Below are positions 34,116 through 46,929 of a DNA stretch of 64,000 bases, piece after piece. Source of the stretch: Diphasiastrum complanatum (lineage: Eukaryota; Streptophyta; Lycopodiopsida; Lycopodiales; Lycopodiaceae). Made by a program: the position numbers and the translations under genes. The notes below the pieces were generated by a model. That model was not told the DNA's origin and did not search any database. It worked only from the letters and a program-made list of their open reading frames with translations. The stretch lies in contig CM055092.1 in NCBI GenBank assembly GCA_029204225.1, forward strand, positions 43,257,863-43,321,862, read 5' to 3'. How positions within the stretch are numbered: the first letter of the stretch is position 1; each line of letters opens with the position of its first letter.

Positions 34116-35177
34116 TGTTGGATTTACTCCTCCTACTCTCCTAAATCCCAATTTTAATTTGCCTCCATTCATGCTGCATATTTTTCTAGCGCTGTCACGC
34201 AGTCTGCATTTTTTACACACAAATTCGCACATACGAAAAAAAGGCGAATGTATCGCGACACTGTATTCTTGCACAGGTCATGGTGACAGGCGAAAAGGGG
34301 ACACTACCTTACTGAATGTCAAAGGTGCCCTAATAGATAAGGCACCCTGTAAATCTTATCCTAAGGCCATTCGAAAGAGTGACGCACTTTTGCATCATCA
34401 CCAACGTTCACTTCAATACTGGCTGACGTCGCACCCTTTTCACACTCACCCCATGTAGTTGCCCTAATAGATCGGACAACAATTGCAACCACCCATGATC
34501 TCCTACAAACAGCACATCCACTCTGTACTTTCGCATCTGCACACCTATGATATTATGTATATATATATTGGATACCATCTGCGTATTCTATGATGATGAA
34601 TTATGATGAAACAAGATAAGTCTAAAACAAGTGAAGGGGGTTTCATTCCTCATTACAGACAGAAATAAGCTTTGTAGGGCACGCGGTTTTGTCCGCTAAA
34701 GTCTTGTGCTCTACCGCACTATTAAACTATATACTTGATATACTTAATCTGACATAGTTCATTTGTTCTGCGTTTTAGATCTATCAATATTGCTATGCTT
34801 ATTCTTCATTATGTCTGATCTTTCTTGTTGCTCTTTCTGGTAATAGACAATTAACTTTCAGTCTTGTCTTTCGTGCATAATTCGCCACTAATTATCAGTA
34901 AAGCACAGTCTAGCTCTTCGCGAATCATTCGCGACAGATAATTTGTCTTGCAATTCGGGACAAATTATTCATCTAGCACTTCATCCATTTAAATGTTTGG
35001 CTACGTAATCTAGAATGACTGTGACTTCTATCACTAAAGTTTTGGTCATTCTGATAGGCATAATCATGCTTAGGGAGAGAGTCATTTAACTCATTCCGTT
35101 GTGCACGAACATTTTCTATTCGAGTTCATTTCTTGTTCGTGTTCGTCATTTATTCTTCCTCCCTCTCTCTCCCAACA
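34116..35177 (+). repeat. 5' LTR of element E
   Basis: TGTTGGATTTACTCC ... CTCTCCCAACA, 1062 bp, inverted TGTTGG/CCAACA ends, followed by the primer site. TATATATATATTGG near 34556-34570 is a candidate TATA region. Confidence 0.88.
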
Positions 35178-35189
35178 TGGTATCAGAGC
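35178..35189 (+). other. Primer-binding site of element E
   Basis: TGGTATCAGAGC, fits initiator tRNA-Met, directly after the LTR. Confidence 0.9.
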
Positions 35190-35334
35190 AATCTTTATAG
35201 CTTGATTAGCTCCCACAGTACAAGACTCTACTAGCCGATAGAGTAATTGTTTTCTTGTTCTGTATTTCTCAATATCAGATTTTCATACTTAAGTCACTGA
35301 TAGATTCTCCTATCACTTAGCCTAATTCTTTCAC

Positions 35335-36696
35335 ATGGATTCCCAAGGGAAAGCCAGTCCTCTCATGGACAAGCTTTATGCAGCCAATTACCATCTGTGG
35401 AAATTTAAGATGAAGACTGTACTGATGGCAAAAGAATTGTACGAAATTGTTACAGGTGCAGAAGAGAAATCCGAAGCGGACGACGTGGCAATCGCCAGAT
35501 GGAAGCTGAAAGATGGAAAAGCTTTCGCGCTGATCATCCTCAACATCACGGATACACAGATCGTCCATGTATCCGAGGCTCAGACATTGAAAGAAGTCTG
35601 AGACATCTTGGGCACGCTATACGAAGTGCGAGATGTAGCTTCTAAGCTACATCTCAGGAAGAAATTCTACTCCCTCAAGATGACAAACGGTGATTCTCTA
35701 CAGAATCACATTAATCAATTCAAGAACCTGCTGAGGCAAATGGTCGTTGTCGGATCTGTCATAGACGATCAAGACACAGTGATGCAACTGCTTATAAGCT
35801 TGCCAAGTTTTTATGACAGTTGGGTGATGATCATCACGACTCATCCAGAGTTGACTCTTTCAAGAGTCATCACGATGTTGTTGCAAGAAGACATGCAAAG
35901 GAACGAAGCCTCAAGTACCTCAGGTGATTCTCATGCCTTGTACACCAACAAGGGCACGAAAAAACAGAAGAAGAAGAAGAAAGGCTCGAAGCTATCAAAG
36001 CTAGACCAAAAACCAGCTCAGCACAAGGAACAGTCGCATCCGTAGACAAAGAAAAAACTGTTCTGCAGATACTGCAAACAAAACAACCACGAAATACAAG
36101 ACTGCCGAATACTTCAAGCGAAGAACAACAGCAAAGAGCAGTCGAATCAAGTGGCAAATGCAGCTGCAGAAGCTCCACAACCCATTCAAGAAGCGGATTA
36201 TGATGCCTTCATGACCAACCATCAAGAAGCATCTGGCGACAATTCTTGGTTCCTGGATTTCGGAGCCACTCAGCACATGACTAGCCTGATTGGCTGTTTC
36301 GAGTCCTATACACCTTACAATACCCAGAATTTTGTTCACCTTGGTGACAATAGCACACAAGCTATTAAAGGTGAAGAAATTGTAAGATTATGCTTTGCAA
36401 ATGATCAATCTAAGCTACTCTCCAAAGTTCTGTATGTACCTAAGTTATTCACAAATCTGCTCTCTATAAGCAGAATCACAGATCTAGGACACAGAGTAAA
36501 ATTTGAATGCGATCAATGTAAAGTAGTTGATAGGACAGGCAAGATCCTAGCACTCAGAAAGAGGCATGGATACTTGTATAGATTAATTCATTGTTGTTCT
36601 GCCTCTAGTCAGACTCTCAATACTTCAATTCAATCAAATAAAGGTTTACTTTGGCATTATAGACTTGGTCATTTAAACTATGCTATTGTACGATGA
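35335..36696 (+). pseudogene. copia gag-protease-GAG-pre-integrase, three stops in one frame
   Basis: A single reading frame from ATG 35335. The capsid opens with YHLWKFKMKTVLMAKELYEI and continues through LHLRKKFYSLKM. A Lys-rich tract near 35960 precedes the zinc knuckle CRYCKQNNHEIQDC (about 36064-36105). Protease is WFLDFGATQHMT near 36248, where Phe replaces the active-site Ser/Thr of D-S/T-G. GAG-pre-integrase begins LLWHYRLGHLN near 36648. Stops are TGA 35599-35601 (Trp expected), TAG 36043-36045 and TGA 36694-36696, all explained by C-to-T or G-to-A changes. No frameshift over 1.36 kb. Confidence 0.88.
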
Positions 36697-37575
36697 ATGT
36701 CTAGACAATCTATTGTTCTTGATCTCGACTATCCTCGCAAAACAGTCGAGCTACCTGTCTGTCAAGATTGTCTAGTTGGAAAACAGACTAGGAAGCCATT
36801 TAAGTCAAGCCATCAGCATGTTGCTAGAGGATTGCTAGATGTTGTACATTCAGATATTTGTGGCCCGATGAAAAATCCTTCGCTGAAGGAAGCCAAGTAT
36901 TTTATAACCTTTATTGACGAATTTTCGAGAAGAACGATGGTGTACTTCATAAAAAAGAAATCAGAGGCCTTCAACTGTCTCAGAATCTTCAAGGACAATC
37001 TTCATCAGCTCAGTGGATACTCTGATGCAAGCTGGGGAGGAGATGCAGACCATCGTAAGTCCACATCTGGATTTACATTCTTCTTCAATGGCGGTCCTAT
37101 TTCGCAGAACAGTTGTAAGCAAACCTCTATCGCACTTTCTTCTACTGAAGCAGAATATATTGTTGCTTCTCAATCTATTAAGAAAGCGTTTTGGTTGAGA
37201 AATTTGCTGTCAGACATCAATCTGTATCAGTACAGCCCTACAATTTTGTTTTGTGATAACCAAAGTGCTATTGCCTTATTAGCTAATCCTAGATTTCGTT
37301 CTAGGAGTAAGCACATTGAGATAAGATATCACTACATCAGGGGCAAGGTTCTCGACAGAGAGGTGAGCTTAACGTACTGCAGAATGCAGGACATGGTTGT
37401 AGACATTTTTACAAAAGCACTCAGTGTTAATACACACATTAGATTTTGTGCATTGGTACCGAAGAATGACACTGTAAGGGCCCAAATCTTGCATGAGTGT
37501 CATGATAGTCCATGCGTAGGACATCCGGGTATACAAAGAACACTTGACTTAGTTCGAAGGCAATTTTGGTGGTAG
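36697..37575 (+). pseudogene. In-frame fusion ORF: copia integrase N-part, copia RNase H, gypsy integrase zinc domain
   Basis: 292 codons, open. Residues 1-110: integrase N-part (CQDCLVGKQTRKPF, VHSDICGPMK, FIDEFSRRTMVYF). At about residue 105 it jumps (FKDNLHQLSGYSDASW) into RNase H, deleting the integrase core and all of RT. RNase H is complete in outline: GYSDASWGGDADH, ALSSTEAEYI, LFCDNQSAIA, RSKHIEIRYHYI, DIFTKALS. At about residue 252 (37455) it passes without a frame break into Ty3/gypsy integrase: ILHECHDSPCVGHPG and LDLVRRQFWW, stop at 37575. The first integrase Asp is kept. No evidence of expression. Confidence 0.88.
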
Positions 37576-38758
37576 AGGCCTATGTACTTACATGAACTAA
37601 GTGCCAGTTAAATAAAAAAGAGAGGCTAAAAGCTAGTGGCCTATTACATCCTTTAGATATTCCTACCGGAAAGTGAGAAAGTATATCTATGGATTTGTGG
37701 TCGGGCATCCACGTACAGGGAAGGGCCACGATTCTGTTTGGGTCATTGTTGACAGACTTACGAAGTTTGCTCAATTTATCCCAACGAAACCTACTGTTAA
37801 AGCTTCAGAACTAGCTCAATTGTTTGTTGAGAAGCTTTTTCAACTATACGGGCTACCTTGTGATATTGTCAGTGACCGTGACCCAAAATTCACTGGGAAT
37901 TTTTGGCAAGCAGTATTTGAAAAGTTGGAAACAACTCTAAGTTTGAGTTCTACAGATCATCCGAAATCAGACGGTCAAACAAAAAGGACCAATCAGACGA
38001 TGGAGGATATGCTTCAAGCATATGTGGGCCATCGGCAGTCTGATTGGGAATAGTACCTTCCACTGATGGAATTTGCATATAACAATGCAAAATATTCAAC
38101 GACCGGATTCAGCCCTTTCATGCTTATGTCTGGTTTTCAACCTTGATCACCAATTAGTGTTGGCATTTAAAACCTACGGGTGCAAGTCGCAGCTGATTTC
38201 CTTGCGGATATGCAAGAAATGTTATAGCTGGCTAAAGATAGCATAAGAAGTGCCCATGATAGGGCAAGGCACTATGCTGATCTATCTCGGAAGCACAAGG
38301 TATTCATGGTCAACGAGTGGGTGTTTTTTAGAGTCCTTAGTCACTCTAGGGGCTTGAAAACTATTAAATGTGCAAAGTTGGTGCCTAGGTATTGTGGTCC
38401 TTTTAAGGTTATCCAAGTGATACACAAGGTCGCCTACAAACTAGACCTTCCAGCTGACGTTGGTATTCATCTTGTTTTCCACGTTCGTAAGTTGAAACTC
38501 TCGTTGGGGGTTAGGTTGGGGGTTGGGGAGACCCTGGTCCCTGTGGAAGATCTACTGGAACTTCTTCGTGATGAGTTCGTGAGTGGACCACCTAAACTCG
38601 AGGCGATTGTTAATAGTCGGCAAATAACTCTATGGATTAGAGTGCTTCGAAAATTTTTGGCCAGGTGGAGGGGCAAATCAGAAGAAGAGGATACCTGGAA
38701 AAAGGAGGCTGATCTCCAAAAGAATTTTCCAAATTTTTCCCTACAAGGAAAAATTTAA
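37455..38758 (+). pseudogene. Ty3/gypsy chromovirus integrase and chromodomain fragment
   Basis: Gypsy integrase from the His part of the zinc domain, through VWVIVDRLTKFAQFIP, LPCDIVSDRDPKFTG and SDGQTKRTNQTMEDML, to the GPFKVIQ and FHVRKLK module. It ends in a chromodomain-like tail, RQITLWIRVLRKFLARWRGK then EEEDTWKKEADL, which marks the chromovirus clade. The first catalytic Asp is lost (YGFVVGH) and the Glu is Lys (DGQTKR); the middle Asp is intact. Several stops occur (37575, 38053, others). No gypsy LTR is found on either side. Confidence 0.88.
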
Positions 38759-38806
38759 GTTTAGGAGAAAGGAAGGTTACATACCTATGTAACTATCTCA
38801 TGGAAC

Positions 38807-39188
38807 AGTCGTAAGCAAACCTCTATTGCACTTTCTTCTACAAAAGCCGAATACATTGTTGCTTCACAATCTATTAAGAAAGCATTTTGGTTGAGAAATT
38901 TATTGTCAGACATTAATTTGTATCAATACAACCCCACAATTTTATTTTGTGATAATTAGAGTGGTATTGCCTTATCGGCCAACCCTAGATTTCACTCTAG
39001 GAGTAAGCACATTGAAATCAAATATCACTACATCAAGGGCAAAGTTCTCAACAAGGAGGTGAGCTTAACATATTGCAGAACGTAGGACATGGTTGCAGAT
39101 ATATTCACGAAGGCATTAAGTGTTAATGCACACAACAAATTTTGTGCATTGCTCAGTCTGAAGATCAAGGCATTCACGGATCCAAATT
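38807..39188 (+). pseudogene. Second, partial copia RNase H of element E
   Basis: Repeats 37117-37455 (GTAAGCAAACCTCTAT..., ending TTTTGTGCATTG) and carries on to the natural end of pol. Several decayed codons (LFCDN*SGIAL). Together with the first copy it brackets the chromovirus fragment as a direct repeat of about 345 bp. Confidence 0.88.
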
Positions 39189-39207
39189 AGGAGGGGGGGA
39201 GGGGGGG
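39189..39207 (+). other. Polypurine tract of element E
   Basis: AGGAGGGGGGGAGGGGGGG directly before the LTR start TGTTGGATTTATC. Confidence 0.88.
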
Positions 39208-40119
39208 TGTTGGATTTATCTCCTCTTCCTCATAAATCCTATTTTAATATGCCTCCATTCATGCTGCATTTTTACTCATGTGTGTAGTCTGCATATTTAC
39301 ATGTAAAATAAGACATGCAAAAAAAACTCGACTGTCTACATAAATAGAAGTAAATTTTCACAGGCGAAAAAGGCAAAAAAATGCAACACTATGTTTTTAC
39401 ATGTGATTTGTGACAGGCGAAAAAGACGACATTGTCTTACAAAATGCCAAAGGTGCCCTAGGAAAAGCGAAGACACCCTGTAAATCAAATCGTAAGGCAT
39501 TTCGTCAGAGTGTCGCAATTTTTGCATCTTCACCAACGTTCATTTCAGCAAAGGATAACGTCGCGGCCATTTCACGCTCATCCCATGCAACTGTGCTAAC
39601 ATATATGACAACGACATCAGCCACCCACGATCTCCTACAAATAGCACATCCACTTTGTACTGTCTTCATCTACACACCTGTAAAATTGTGTATATGCTTA
39701 ATACCACTTGCGTATTCAGACAGTGTGTAAAATAATAGCATCAGAAGCTTATCAGAGACAGATGAAGTGGATGCCTTGCGCATTGATTTTTTTGTATTGT
39801 CAGTAATAAATTCATCTCTTTTTACAGATTGAATTAGCTTTGTAGAGCACATGGTTTCGGCCGCTATTGTCTTGTGCTCCACAGCATTATTGACATGTAT
39901 ATTCTGCTATACTTAATCTGATAACAGCTCTGTTGTTCTGCGTTCAGATTTGTGTCGATATTGCTATGCTTTTCTTCATTTTGTCTGACTCTCTTGTTGC
40001 TCAATCTGGTAATCTGTTCTTAGCGAATTATTATTAGTCTAGCTATTGATGACTAATATTTAGTCTTGCCTTTCACGACAGATTATCAATCGAGCTCAGT
40101 CTAGCTCTTCGCGAATCAT
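39208..40119 (+). repeat. 3' LTR of element E, truncated
   Basis: Collinear with the 5' LTR from TGTTGGATTTA to TCTTCGCGAATCAT (equivalent to about 34931). The last 245 or so bases are missing and a minus-strand gag begins at the next base. Confidence 0.88.
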
Positions 40120-40621
40120 CATAACTCTGAACAAGGTTGTCATATTCCTCCTTTAACCCATTAAATATGACTTGAACAAGCTCATTTTGGTTGACGGAGT
40201 CTCTTATGCATGACAATTCTCTATGGAGGTCTTTAACTCTCATTACATAAGCTAAAGCACATTCATCACTTCTCTGTACACTTTGGAAAATTTGGTTTCT
40301 TAGTGTTAGAAGTCTAGAAATATTCTTTGCCTCATAGAGGGACTTGAGAGTATCCCAAGCATCTTTGGCATTAGTACAAGCACCAATTTCTCTTAAGATG
40401 TCATTTGAGACATTCATCTTAATATAATGCAGAGCCATCCTAGCTCTCTTTTTGTACTTTGGAATTTCTTGAGGAATTTGCGGTTCTTCTTCAATTCCAA
40501 GTTCAATATCCAACACATCTTGTAGTATTAAGACAAATTCCATCCTAACCTTCCAAATTGAGTAATTGGAGGTTGACAATCTTTCACTTGCTTCTAATAG
40601 AAAGACACCCATTGAAGTCAT
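40120..40621 (-). pseudogene. copia gag (capsid), N-terminal part
   Basis: From ATG 40621 (MTSMGVFLLEASERL): SNYSIWKVRMEFVL, RARMALHYIKMNVSNDI, KDAWDTLKSLYEAKNISRLL, EEYDNLVQSY, the copia capsid fold opening. Open for about 165 codons, then cut at 40120 against the element E LTR. It is the kind of capsid that the 14.7-19.7 kb element lacks. About 170 bp upstream it meets an RT segment on the opposite strand (40794), so it is not in a collinear element. Confidence 0.85.
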
Positions 40622-40793
40622 AAAGAATGGTGGAAATCAAAAAAGATGGATGAAAAAAATCGCTTATCTTCTCACTATAGAAACCAATCAAGGGTAAAAA
40701 ACCAAATCCTATGTAAAACTAAGCAAAAAACTGTGAGATAGATCTTACTAGCTTGACAATCTCTCTAAAACAAGATTTGAATCATCAAAAAAG

Positions 40794-42321
40794 ATGAAGT
40801 ATGGCAAAAGTTATGGTTCTCTGAATTTCACAAGTGTGAAATACTCCAAAAATGTCAAATTGACTCAAATACAATCTATTTGTATGCCACCTAACATGCA
40901 TGTCATTGGATGCAAGTGGGTATTCAAAATCAAGTACAATCATGATGGCTCCATCAACAAGTACAAGGCAAGATTGTGTGCTAAAGGCTTTGCACAAATA
41001 TATGGCCTTGACTATGAAGAAACCTTTGCTCCTATAGCAAAGATGGTGACAATAAGAATCATGATTTCTCTTGCCTTATTTGTTAAGTGGAAATTGTATC
41101 AACTTGATGTCTCCAACGCCTTTTTGAACGGCTATCTTGAGGAGGAGATAGACATGGAGCAACCTCAAGGATTTATCAAGGATAAATCTAAGGTGTGTTT
41201 GTTATTTAGAAGTCTTTATGGCTTGAAGCAAGCACCTAGATCATGGTATTCAAGACTCAACAACTTTCTACTTTCATTAGGATTTGTGCTTAGTGACTAT
41301 GATTCTTCTATGTACTTAAAGTTTGATGGTAGTAATATTGTCATTCTTCTAATCTATGTAGATGACATTATTCTTAATGGAAGTTGTTTGATGCTAGTTC
41401 AAGAAACTAAAGATGCATTAGGAAGAGAATTTAAAATGCAAGATCTATGAGAGATCCATTACATTTTAGGCCTTGAGATTGATTTTCATGAAGAGTATGC
41501 TTTTATTTGTCAATCTAGATATGTCTTTTCTATGTTGAGAAAATTCAATATGCAAAATTGTAAAGGCATAGATACTCCCATGGAGCAATATGTAAAAGAT
41601 CCTATTAAAGGTGATCAAAGATCCTTCGAGGACATCACACTTTATAGGAGTCTTATAGGCTCTTTAATTTGGCTTACTATCACTAGACCCGATTTGAGCT
41701 ATTGTGTGCACAAATTGAGTCAATTTTATGCAAGATCCTAAGATCCAACATTGGAAGATGGCCAAGAGAGTTCTAAGATATGTATCTTCTACTCAAGATT
41801 ATGGTTTATTGTACAAGAATGAAGATCTAACCATTGTTGGCTATTCAGATTCCGATTTTGCAAGTGATAAGATGGATCAAAAGTCCATTAATGCATATAC
41901 TATCTTTCTTGGAGGCAATCTTGTGTCTTGGCTTTCAAAGAAGCAAGATACCATATCTATATCTTCTTGTGAGGCCGAGTACAAAGCACTCACTACAACA
42001 ACTAAAGAGGTGATTTGGATCAAGAGGTTAATCATGGAGCTAAAGTGCAGCAAAGAGGATGATCTTCCCTTGATCAAATGTGACAATATATCGGCCCAAG
42101 CTCTTGCAAACAGTCCTATTTTTTATGCAAGAAGCAAGCATATAGAAGTGGCACACCATTTTGTAAGGGAAAAGCTCATTGGAGGTGAAATCAACTTGGA
42201 ACACATCGACACATCTTCATGTATTGCTGATCTTCTCACAAAGCCACTTTGCAAAAGTACTTTCTCAAAGCATAGATCTAATCTTGGTCTTATCTCAAGA
42301 CGGATGCTTGATCCACATTAG
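40794..42321 (+). pseudogene. copia reverse transcriptase-RNase H, one stop and one frameshift
   Basis: RT: GCKWVFKIKYNHDG, LDVSNAFLNGYLEEEI, SLYGLKQAPRSWYSRL, and the catalytic LIYVDDIIL, intact. Stop TGA 41448-41450 (Gly expected in DLxEIHYILGLEI). A +1 frameshift in the TTTT run at 41724-41727 separates LTITRPDLSYCV from HWKMAKRVLRYVS. RNase H: VGYSDSDFASDK, SISSCEAEYKAL, IKCDNISAQAL, RSKHIEVAHHFV, SCIADLLTKPL. Natural stop TAG at 42319-42321, eleven bases before the polypurine tract. Confidence 0.9.
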
Positions 42322-42331
42322 ATACATTTTT

Positions 42332-42339
42332 AGGAGGAG
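42332..42339 (+). other. Polypurine tract
   Basis: AGGAGGAG directly before the LTR start TGTCAAATATTGG; same core as in the 15.05 kb element. Confidence 0.8.
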
Positions 42340-42974
42340 TGTCAAATATTGGAAAAATCTATCTAATGTTGTGAGTAGGGGTCCTAAAAATGCCAAAGAT
42401 GAATTAAGCTCTTTTGGCTTAGTAAACACCCATCTTAGAATAAAATATTCAAGGATGGTAGAAGTAGAAACTCGAGCTACCATAGGAATTGCCATTTGTA
42501 CTTTGCATGACACATTTAATGCATGAAAAATCTAGGTGGCACAATTAGACATAGTGAGGTGGCTTGAATAAGTCTAGATAGCCTGAGAGGTGGATTCATA
42601 ACTCCAATTCAACTCAAAGTAGGAGGAGAGTCCATGGATCTATATATATGTGATGTACTCTCATTGAGAAAATGATGAAATTTGTGTGTACTGCAAATTT
42701 GGAGACAAGCTCTTTGTGCCCTCTCTCTCTACTCAAGTTTTGTACTTTCATTTTCTCTCTCTAGCCAAGTTGAGGCATTTATTGTGCTTAGTTTCATGTT
42801 TTGTTTACAGAGCTTGCTTGTAACACAATAATATTTCCTGTCTGATCAGCTTTCCTATTGTCAATCAATGCTAGTCTGATCTTTATGGTATTATTGGGCT
42901 TAGGAGAATAAAAGTACATGTGTAGGGCATCCCACACATGTGAATTCATCAACAATGATGTCAGATTTTTGACA
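42340..42974 (+). repeat. 3' LTR, complete
   Basis: TGTCAAATATTGG ... GATTTTTGACA, 635 bp, inverted TGTCAAA/TTTTGACA ends. CTATATATATGTG near 42640-42652 is a likely TATA box. CACACATGTG near 42931 is a one-mismatch form of the recurring palindrome. The right flank is GTTAA. Confidence 0.88.
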
Positions 42975-43931
<957 letters not shown>

Positions 43932-44209
43932 CAAATCACCCTCAAGTTTGCATGGATGAAGTCAAATACAAAAATGTGACTTCGTGTTTTTACTTGAGAA
44001 ATAGAGGAAATGCCAACTTGAGTATTTGAGGCCTAATATAATAGGTCGAGATCCCTTTGCTCATGAAATTACCATTGAGCACATCTTTAAATGTTGAGGG
44101 AGGCACAAAATCTTTTCTCGTATTGGCCTAATGTGTTGATCAAATATGGACAGTTGAAACCAATCAAAATTACCTTGTTACCATGGTCAATGGAGGTGAG
44201 TGATGGATG

Positions 44210-45229
<1,020 letters not shown>

Positions 45230-46370
45230 GTTTACATTCATTTACTTTGATCAAACATTGCACCTCCATCGCTAGAAGGACAGCGATGTTGGCACTAAGA
45301 AAATGCACAGTGAACTTACTTTTCAATTTAAATGGTGAGCCATTGCTGATAGACAACGACCTACTACGTACTGAATGTGCTCCCAATTATCTCTTTGATT
45401 ATGGTTTGAGATAAGTAGAGTATGAACAATGATATGCAAAGTTATGTGTCTCTTTCTCCACAACGGTTGCTAGATTGCATAATCACATCCCGATTCTAGT
45501 TTTCGGCTCTCATACATGTATGTGTATGGAAAAGTACCTTCATGAAGAGACTAAACGATAGGATACGCGTGATTATATACTCTCTCTCTACTAAGCTACG
45601 AGCAGATGCTTCGTTTCAAATTTAGATATATGCTAATTGGCATTGCTTATGTTGCTACCACCGTTATGGCAAAAACTAGAATCGAACTTGCTTATTATCA
45701 CATTTCAAAGAAACGTCTCTCGTAACAAATAAGATTTCCTCACAAGATTCATTTGCGACATCTGTTCAGGTTAGTGTTGCAAAAATTTATTCGGTTTACT
45801 GGTTTACAATGCAATGATGGTGTATACACAAAGAGTAGTAAATAAAGACGATTGGTGGTAAGACAACATTAGGAAAACGTTTCGTTTATGCCTATTGCAG
45901 GTTAAAGTAAACTACTTTACTAATCTTGCTTGTTCTTCAAAGTAACATGCCTAGATTATTATGGCTACACACATTATGATTTCTTTGTTTTTTTCCCATC
46001 AATAAACGCTAAAACCGATGACACAAATATTGGTAACCTAGGCACCCTTAATGCACATGAATTTGTGCAAGGGATCACTAAACTCATAAGGATTGATACA
46101 GCATGGATTTGCCCTGATCCTAATGCAAGTGTTAGGGTAAAATACTTGGCCAAATATAACTATACGCAGGTATTGTTTTATTGTTCTTAAGACACGATTG
46201 GTACTAAAAATGAATAAAACAGAGTGATAGCTGGTGGACTCTTGGAAAGCATGGATATGCTCAAGAGTTTTGATAATGGTACTGTACCTAAGATAGGTTC
46301 AAATATTGGTATGGCATGGATTTCTCCCATATCTGAGTACCGATCCATGGTATTCCCTGTTTGCAAAATA
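45230..46370 (+). pseudogene. Possible host gene fragment with three candidate exons
   Basis: Candidate exons: about 45283-45332 (translates DVGTKKMHSELTFQFK, donor ATG/GTGAGC). About 45944-46170 (after TTCTTCAAAG; INAKTDDTNIGNLGTLNAHE and LIRIDTAWICPDPNASVR, donor CAG/GTATTG). About 46223-46350 (after AAACAG; SDSWWTLGKHGYAQE, then a frame break and DNGTVPKIGSNIGMAW, donor ATG/GTATTC). The splice-like borders and Asn/Asp-rich coding-like composition differ from the retroelements. I do not recognise the protein. The intron between the last two would be only about 52 bases and the third exon needs a frameshift, so a decayed gene or a chance pattern are both possible. Confidence 0.3.
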
Positions 46371-46929
46371 CAATTTATCACAATTATTTTTCAAGTACAC
46401 ATGCTGCAATTTTAGAAATTGATATGGACCAGTATCATAAAACTGATCGGAATGGCGTATTACCCTGATACAATAATAATATGGAAAAGCCTATCGCGAT
46501 TAATCATTTTAAATAAGAGAAGATTGGACTACATTTTTACATCAAATAATTTAAGCGGTTAAGCTACTAAACTTATTTGTACATGGATAACAACTAACAT
46601 TCAGCATTGACACATGTCTTACTCACTGTGCTAACTTGTGCAATTTTGTGTGGTGGGATGGTGGTAGGTACCAGCTGGATGTCTTGAAATCGATTTTGTT
46701 TTACGATGCTTTTCTTTGAGTACTATATGCTTTCAGCTATGTTTTGCCTTGTTGGTTTATGAATAAAGGTTTCAAAAAGTTTGGTCTTGCATTCGCAAGA
46801 GGAGCTATGTTTTGTTAATCTCTCTCTATGCACCCTTGTGGTGTAAATCTGACTATTCTTTGGTCTGAATAGTATCAAACTTTACCTTACGTGGATTCAT
46901 AGGCTAACAAAGGCTCTTTTTCATGGTTT

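Larger units (their letters stand above)
34116..40119 (+). mobile_element. Ty1/copia element E, rearranged and chimeric with a chromovirus
   Basis: Order on the + strand: 5' LTR 34116-35177, primer site, gag-protease in one decayed frame, integrase start fused to RNase H, Ty3/gypsy integrase and chromodomain (37455-38758), second partial copy of the same copia RNase H, polypurine tract, 3' LTR cut at 40119. The central copia pol (integrase core and RT) is missing. The two LTRs are much diverged with indels, so the element is old. Confidence 0.85.
40794..42974 (+). mobile_element. 3' half of a Ty1/copia element: RT, RNase H, polypurine tract, LTR
   Basis: Lacks gag, protease, integrase and 5' LTR. 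The pol is close in sequence to that of the 14.7-19.7 kb element (CKWVFKIKYNHDGSINKYKAR; LNGYLEEEI), so it belongs to the same clade. It meets a minus-strand copia gag at its left edge. Confidence 0.88.
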
